A stretch of DNA of 11,038 bases, taken from JBDSLU01 sp039916225 (GTDB lineage Bacteria; Acidobacteriota; Vicinamibacteria; Vicinamibacterales; Vicinamibacteraceae). The DNA lies in assembly GCA_039916225.1 (NCBI GenBank), contig JBDSLU010000088.1, positions 1-11,038 of the forward strand, read 5' to 3'. This document shows, piece by piece, positions 7,842 to 11,038 of the stretch. The position numbers were made by a program, and so were the translations under genes. The notes beneath the pieces are model-generated. The model was not told the DNA's origin and did no database searches. It saw only the letters and a list, made by a program, of their open reading frames with translations. The number at the start of each line of letters is the position of its first letter. Position 1 is the first letter of the stretch.

Positions 7842-7879
7842 GTCGACACCTCGGGCTGACACGGCCCGAGGTGCTCGAC
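7842..7879. terminator. Bidirectional hairpin between convergent units
   Basis: CACCTCGGGC at 7847-7856 is perfectly complementary to GCCCGAGGTG at 7864-7873, with a 7-nt loop. After a one-base bulge (C7874) the stem extends with GTCGA (7842-7846) against TCGAC (7875-7879). It lies 12 bp past the receptor relic's stop and about 65 bp past the stop of the minus-strand permease gene. That is where a shared terminator is expected. No T-tract is seen on either strand. Confidence 0.55.
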
Positions 7880-7944
7880 AGGGCTGGCGTGCAAGGGGCT
7901 GGCGTCCAGGCGCCGCCGCACAGCGGCCGACGCACAGTCGCTGG

Positions 7945-10590
7945 CTAATCGGTTCGCAGAGCGCGGTTCGGATCGATCCGGGCCGCGCGCCACGCCGGCA
8001 CCACGCTGGAGGCCAGTGCCATGGCCAGGGCCAGCACCAACGCCGCAGCGAACGGCGTCCAGCTCGTCGTCCCCGGCCGATCGCCGATCACGCGCTCCAC
8101 CGCACGGGCGACGAGCGGCGACACGGACAGCCCCAGCACGACGCCCAGGCCGGCCAACCGCAGGCCGCGATCCATCGTCTCGCGCAACATCTGCCGCGGT
8201 GCCGCGCCAAGGGCCAGCTTGATGCCGATCTCCTTGACGCGCGCCGCCACTTCGCCCGCCAGCAGACCATAGAGGCCGATTGCGGCGAGCAGCAGCGTCA
8301 CCGCGGCGAAGCCCGACGCGACCGCCGTGCGCATCCGCGGTTCGCGCAGCGACGTCGCGCGCTGGGCACCGAGCGGCTCGACGGCCTCCACCGCGATATC
8401 CGGGGCGAGTTCACCGGCGATGGCCCGCACGACCGGCAGGAGCTGGCTCGGATCGCCGTCGGCGCGAACCGCGAAGTGCAGGATCGGCCAGAACGTGGCG
8501 CCGGGCGGCACGTAGACGGCCGGCATCGGCGACGCCTCGTCGATCGCGGTACGCAGGTCGCCAACCACGCCGACGATGCGGTAGCGCGGCTCGCCGGTCT
8601 TCCCGGAGCGCACCTCGCCGAGCTCGAGCCCGATCGGGTTCCGGCCGCCGAGATAGAGGCGAGCGAAGCGTTCGTTGATCAGCGCCACGCGCGGAGCACC
8701 CGACGTCCAGCGTTCTGGATAGTCTTCCCCGCTGCGCAACGGCACGCCGATTGCCTTGAAGAACCCGTCGCTCGCCGTGCGCCAGGCAACCTTGCGCTCG
8801 GCCAGGTCTGTCGGCAGCGCGACTCCGTCAATCGCGACCCGGCTGGTCTGCGAGCCACCGCCGAACGGCAGGCGGTCGGCGACACCGGCCGCGCGCACGC
8901 CCGGCGTGGACTGGAGCCGCTCCAACACGCGGACCGTCACCTCGGCGATGCGCGACTCATCAGAATCCCACGGCAGCGGCACGCGGAACGTCAGGGCGTC
9001 TGGATGGTCGTAGCCGCCGGGGGTGCTCCCCAGGCTCCCGAGCGCGGCCGATAGCAGGCCAGCGCCGACCAGCAGGACCACAGCGACGGCGACCTGCGTG
9101 ACGACAAGGGCGCCGCGGGCGCGGCTGCGCGCCAGTCCCGACACCGCCGCTCCGCCCTCCCGCAGCGTCGGCGCCGCCGCGGCACGCCACGCGATCAGCA
9201 CCGGCAGCGCCCCAACGATCAGGGAGCAGGCCACGGCCACGCCGGCCATCGCGAACAGCACGCGCAGGTCGAGCGCGGCGCGGGCCAGTCCCGGCATCTC
9301 GGGCAACCAGGCACGCAGGGCATCGACGCCGAACCAGGCGATGGCGCCGCCGAGCACCGCGCCGCCGGCGGCGAGCAGGCCGCTCTCGAGAAGGTGCAAC
9401 TGGAGCAGACGTGCTCGACTGGCGCCGATTGCGACGCGCAACGAGGCGTCACGCAGCCGTCCGAGCCCGCGCGCCAGCGCCAGCGAGGCGACGTTGAGGC
9501 AGACGACCAGCAGCACCGCGCCGACCGTCGCAAGCAGGAGCAGGAGCGGCGTCCGCGCGTCGCGCCCGAGGTAGACATGGAGCGGCACGATGCGCGCTTG
9601 CAGGCCGCGATCGGTGACGGGATAGGCGATCGCGAGCGTCCTGGCGGCCGCGTCGAGCTCGGCGCGCGCGCCATCGAGGGACCCAGCCGGCGACAAACGG
9701 GCGATCTGGCCGAGGAAGCTGGCGTTCCGCGAGGTCGCCTGCAGGTGAGGCGGCGCCGGCATCCACATGTCCGCCGCGGTGACGCTCTCGGCGGCGTCGG
9801 GCAGGACGCCGATGATCTCCGCCTGACCGCGATCGACGCGCAGTATCTGGCCGACGACGTCCCCGGCGGCGAACCGGGTGCGCCACGCCCGCTCGGCGAG
9901 CAGCACCACCGCTGGTCCGTCCGCGCGCAGCTCCGCGGCGGTCGGCAACCGGCCGACGATAGGCGCGAGGCCGAGCACATCGAAGAAGCGGCCGAACGTC
10001 CGCACGGCCGGCAGGCGGCCGAGGTCCGCCGTCGCGGTCCGCACGAACGGCTCGTCGCCGTAGTAGCCGCCCGCCGCGCCGATCGATCCCAGGCGCTGCC
10101 AGTCGGCGAGACGCTGCGGGCTGCCGCTGCTCTCGACGCCGTTGCGCTGCTCGGCGATCCACACGACGCGCCCGGCGTCCGGTAGCGGCAGCGGCCGCAC
10201 CAGCACGGCGTCGACGATCGCGAAGAGGGCCGCGGCGGCGCCGAGACCGACGCCGAGCGAGGCCAGCGCGATCGCGGTGTAGACCGGGGTGCGGCGCAGG
10301 CCGCGGAGGGCATGCCGGACGTCCTGGCGCACGGCGTCGAGCCAGGCGAAGCCGCGCGCGTCGCGGCATTCGTCGCGGCGCAGGGCCGCCCCGTCGAGGC
10401 GCCGGCGGGCCTCGAGCCGGGCGTCCGCGGCGCTCAAGCCACGAGCCCGCGCCTCGTCTTCGACCATCGCCGCGTGGAACGCCAGCTCGTCGTCCACCTC
10501 GGCGTCGACTCGACGGCCGGCGACGAGGGATCGCAAGCGGAGGCGTGCAACACGAGCGGCACGCATCAGGGCGGTCAGCGGGTCGGGCAT
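7945..10590 (-). CDS. ADOP-family duplicated ABC-type permease (MacB/FtsX-like)
   Basis: This 881-residue inner-membrane protein has two MacB/FtsX-like permease halves fused in tandem. Residues 1-80 form the soluble helical prefix typical of ADOP proteins (DAEVDDELAFHAAMV...ARLEARRRLDG). A first membrane segment (about 103-129) is followed by a periplasmic MacB core-like domain (about 130-345) and three segments (about 349-373, 403-424, 443-466). The second half repeats this pattern: a segment at 494-516, a periplasmic domain (about 525-750) and segments at 756-778, 810-830 and 846-867, ending in the family-like PAWRAARIDPNRALR. There is no ATP-binding domain, and no ABC ATPase gene is adjacent within the window, hence 'orphan'. 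The substrate and mechanism of the family are not established. The ATG at 10590 has GGAGG 6 nt upstream and lies 1 bp after the padR stop, so the two are one transcript. Confidence 0.93.
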   Translation of the reverse strand: MPDPLTALMRAARVARLRLRSLVAGRRVDAEVDDELAFHAAMVEDEARARGLSAADARLEARRRLDGAALRRDECRDARGFAWLDAVRQDVRHALRGLRRTPVYTAIALASLGVGLGAAAALFAIVDAVLVRPLPLPDAGRVVWIAEQRNGVESSGSPQRLADWQRLGSIGAAGGYYGDEPFVRTATADLGRLPAVRTFGRFFDVLGLAPIVGRLPTAAELRADGPAVVLLAERAWRTRFAAGDVVGQILRVDRGQAEIIGVLPDAAESVTAADMWMPAPPHLQATSRNASFLGQIARLSPAGSLDGARAELDAAARTLAIAYPVTDRGLQARIVPLHVYLGRDARTPLLLLLATVGAVLLVVCLNVASLALARGLGRLRDASLRVAIGASRARLLQLHLLESGLLAAGGAVLGGAIAWFGVDALRAWLPEMPGLARAALDLRVLFAMAGVAVACSLIVGALPVLIAWRAAAAPTLREGGAAVSGLARSRARGALVVTQVAVAVVLLVGAGLLSAALGSLGSTPGGYDHPDALTFRVPLPWDSDESRIAEVTVRVLERLQSTPGVRAAGVADRLPFGGGSQTSRVAIDGVALPTDLAERKVAWRTASDGFFKAIGVPLRSGEDYPERWTSGAPRVALINERFARLYLGGRNPIGLELGEVRSGKTGEPRYRIVGVVGDLRTAIDEASPMPAVYVPPGATFWPILHFAVRADGDPSQLLPVVRAIAGELAPDIAVEAVEPLGAQRATSLREPRMRTAVASGFAAVTLLLAAIGLYGLLAGEVAARVKEIGIKLALGAAPRQMLRETMDRGLRLAGLGVVLGLSVSPLVARAVERVIGDRPGTTSWTPFAAALVLALAMALASSVVPAWRAARIDPNRALRTD

Positions 10591-10591
10591 C

Positions 10592-10927
10592 TCAGACCTC
10601 CCCCGCCTGCATGATCAACGAGACGGCCGACGACAGGCGCGTCCACTCGCGCGCCTCGTGGGCCAGGCGCTCCTGGCCGCTGTCGGTCAGCGCGTAGAAC
10701 TTGGCGCGGCGCTTGTTCTCGCTGGCGCGCCACTCGGCGGCGATCAGGCCGCGCTGTTCGAGCTTGTGGAGGGCGGGATACAGCGAACCGTCGCTGACCT
10801 GCAGTACCTCGCCCGACATCTGGCGGAGGCGCTGGGCGATCGCCCAGCCGTGCATGGGCTCGAGGGCGACGATCTTCAAGAGCAGCAGTTCGAGCGTCCC
10901 CTGCAGCAGGTCCGGCGGTCGGCTCAT
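10592..10927 (-). CDS. PadR-family transcriptional regulator (acidobacterial type)
   Basis: This 111-residue protein is a compact single-domain PadR winged-helix regulator. LLQGTLELLLLKIVALEPMHGWAI is the hallmark start. It is followed by IAQRLRQMSGEVLQVSDGSLYPALHKLEQRGLI (recognition helix and wing entry, about residues 30-62) and a wing with KRRAKFYALTDSGQERL (about 72-88). The C-terminal helix (about 89-108) is short, as in the small PadR proteins that dimerise through it. Proteins of exactly this type sit directly upstream of ADOP permeases across Acidobacteriota, so it probably represses its own promoter and the permease gene. The ligand is unknown. The ATG at 10927 is preceded by GAGGAG with a 6-nt spacer. 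The permease start follows 1 bp after the stop. Confidence 0.94.
   Translation of the reverse strand: MSRPPDLLQGTLELLLLKIVALEPMHGWAIAQRLRQMSGEVLQVSDGSLYPALHKLEQRGLIAAEWRASENKRRAKFYALTDSGQERLAHEAREWTRLSSAVSLIMQAGEV
10597..10601 (-). promoter_or_regulatory. Ribosome binding site of the ADOP permease gene
   Basis: GGAGG (minus strand) lies inside the last codons of padR, 6 nt before the ATG at 10590. It selects this start over the internal Met at residue 9 and implies coupling with padR translation. Confidence 0.75.
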
Positions 10928-10933
10928 CGACGT

Positions 10934-10939
10934 CTCCTC
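10934..10939 (-). promoter_or_regulatory. Ribosome binding site of the padR-type gene
   Basis: GAGGAG on the minus strand lies 6 nt upstream of the ATG at 10927, a near-ideal Shine-Dalgarno that supports this start. It contrasts with pheA and the carbonic anhydrase-like gene, which have none. I could not identify a convincing -35/-10 pair for this gene in 10940-11001. Confidence 0.7.
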
Positions 10940-11001
10940 TCGCTAACCGAGACAACGATCGCACGGCTCATATCGGTAAGCAAGGGGAATGTCTTCGAGG
11001 C

Positions 11002-11038
11002 GTTGCTCGGAGCGTGCTCGGAGCTTGCTCCGAGCAAC
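11002..11038. repeat. Three 11-bp-phased odd palindromes GCTC-N-GAGC
   Basis: The palindrome GCTC-N-GAGC occurs at 11005-11013 (central G), 11016-11024 (central G) and 11027-11035 (central C), starting every 11 bp. The outer copies also form a perfect 12-bp inverted repeat: GTTGCTCGGAGC at 11002-11013 against GCTCCGAGCAAC at 11027-11038. Copies at about one helical turn would present the same DNA face. The block could be an operator array upstream of padR (nearest copy about 78 bp from its ATG), a terminator hairpin of a neighbouring gene, or a dispersed repeat. It reaches the window edge, so more copies may follow. Confidence 0.7.

Noticed and set aside
7681..9054. A 457-codon plus-strand open frame running into the permease region
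   Set aside because: Only its first roughly 24 codons are meaningful, as piece B of the receptor relic. The rest is an antisense shadow of the ADOP permease, rich in Arg, His and Pro.
9219..10313. Other long minus-strand frames inside the permease gene
   Set aside because: Arg/Ser/Ala-rich frame-shifted copies of the ADOP coding sequence. The 7945-10590 frame has the membrane segments and family motifs.
11002..11038. A CRISPR array or transposon end at the window edge
   Set aside because: The units are 11 bp with no spacers and no cas gene or transposase nearby. I kept them as a phased palindrome repeat instead.

Overview
The window is 11 kb of GC-rich bacterial chromosome. The downstream third carries a PadR-type regulator followed immediately by a large duplicated MacB/FtsX-like permease. 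That pair is a hallmark of Acidobacteriota, where the permease family is called ADOP, acidobacterial duplicated orphan permease. A decayed Oar-like TonB-dependent receptor and a PAS/AraC-type regulator also fit that phylum. My best guess is a high-GC acidobacterium such as a Vicinamibacteria member, but the clade is inferred from gene content only.

Layout. Positions 1-216 hold the 3' end of an aerobic glycerol-3-phosphate dehydrogenase gene (glpD, plus strand). It runs 10 bp into the convergent end of a gamma-class carbonic anhydrase-like gene (207-710, minus strand). A 165-bp divergent intergenic region follows, with promoter-like elements unusually close to both start codons. Next comes a tight plus-strand biosynthetic operon at 876-6825: pheA, ilvD, ilvB, ilvN, ilvC. 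pheA/ilvD and ilvB/ilvN overlap by 4 bp and the other gaps are 18-21 bp. IlvBN, IlvC and IlvD supply the shared steps of valine/isoleucine (and leucine precursor) synthesis: acetohydroxyacid formation, isomeroreduction and dehydration. PheA makes phenylpyruvate for phenylalanine. A 14-bp GC-rich hairpin follows ilvC.

Positions 6886-7829 are a gene-decay zone. A PAS-domain regulator gene loses its AraC-type helix-turn-helix just as it begins, and the sequence switches abruptly into C-terminal pieces of a TonB-dependent outer-membrane receptor. Those pieces lie in three successive reading frames with internal deletions. A second strong inverted repeat (7842-7879) separates this relic from the convergent ADOP permease gene (7945-10590, minus strand). 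Its PadR regulator lies immediately upstream (10592-10927, minus strand). The last 37 bp of the window hold three 11-bp-phased copies of an odd palindrome, GCTC-N-GAGC, upstream of padR.

I see no CRISPR array, tRNA, rRNA, insertion sequence or defence system, and the core of the window is ordinary amino-acid metabolism. The observations most worth a second look are the regulator/receptor relic, the phased palindromes at the right edge, the apparently leaderless promoter architecture, and the placement of pheA at the head of an ilv operon.
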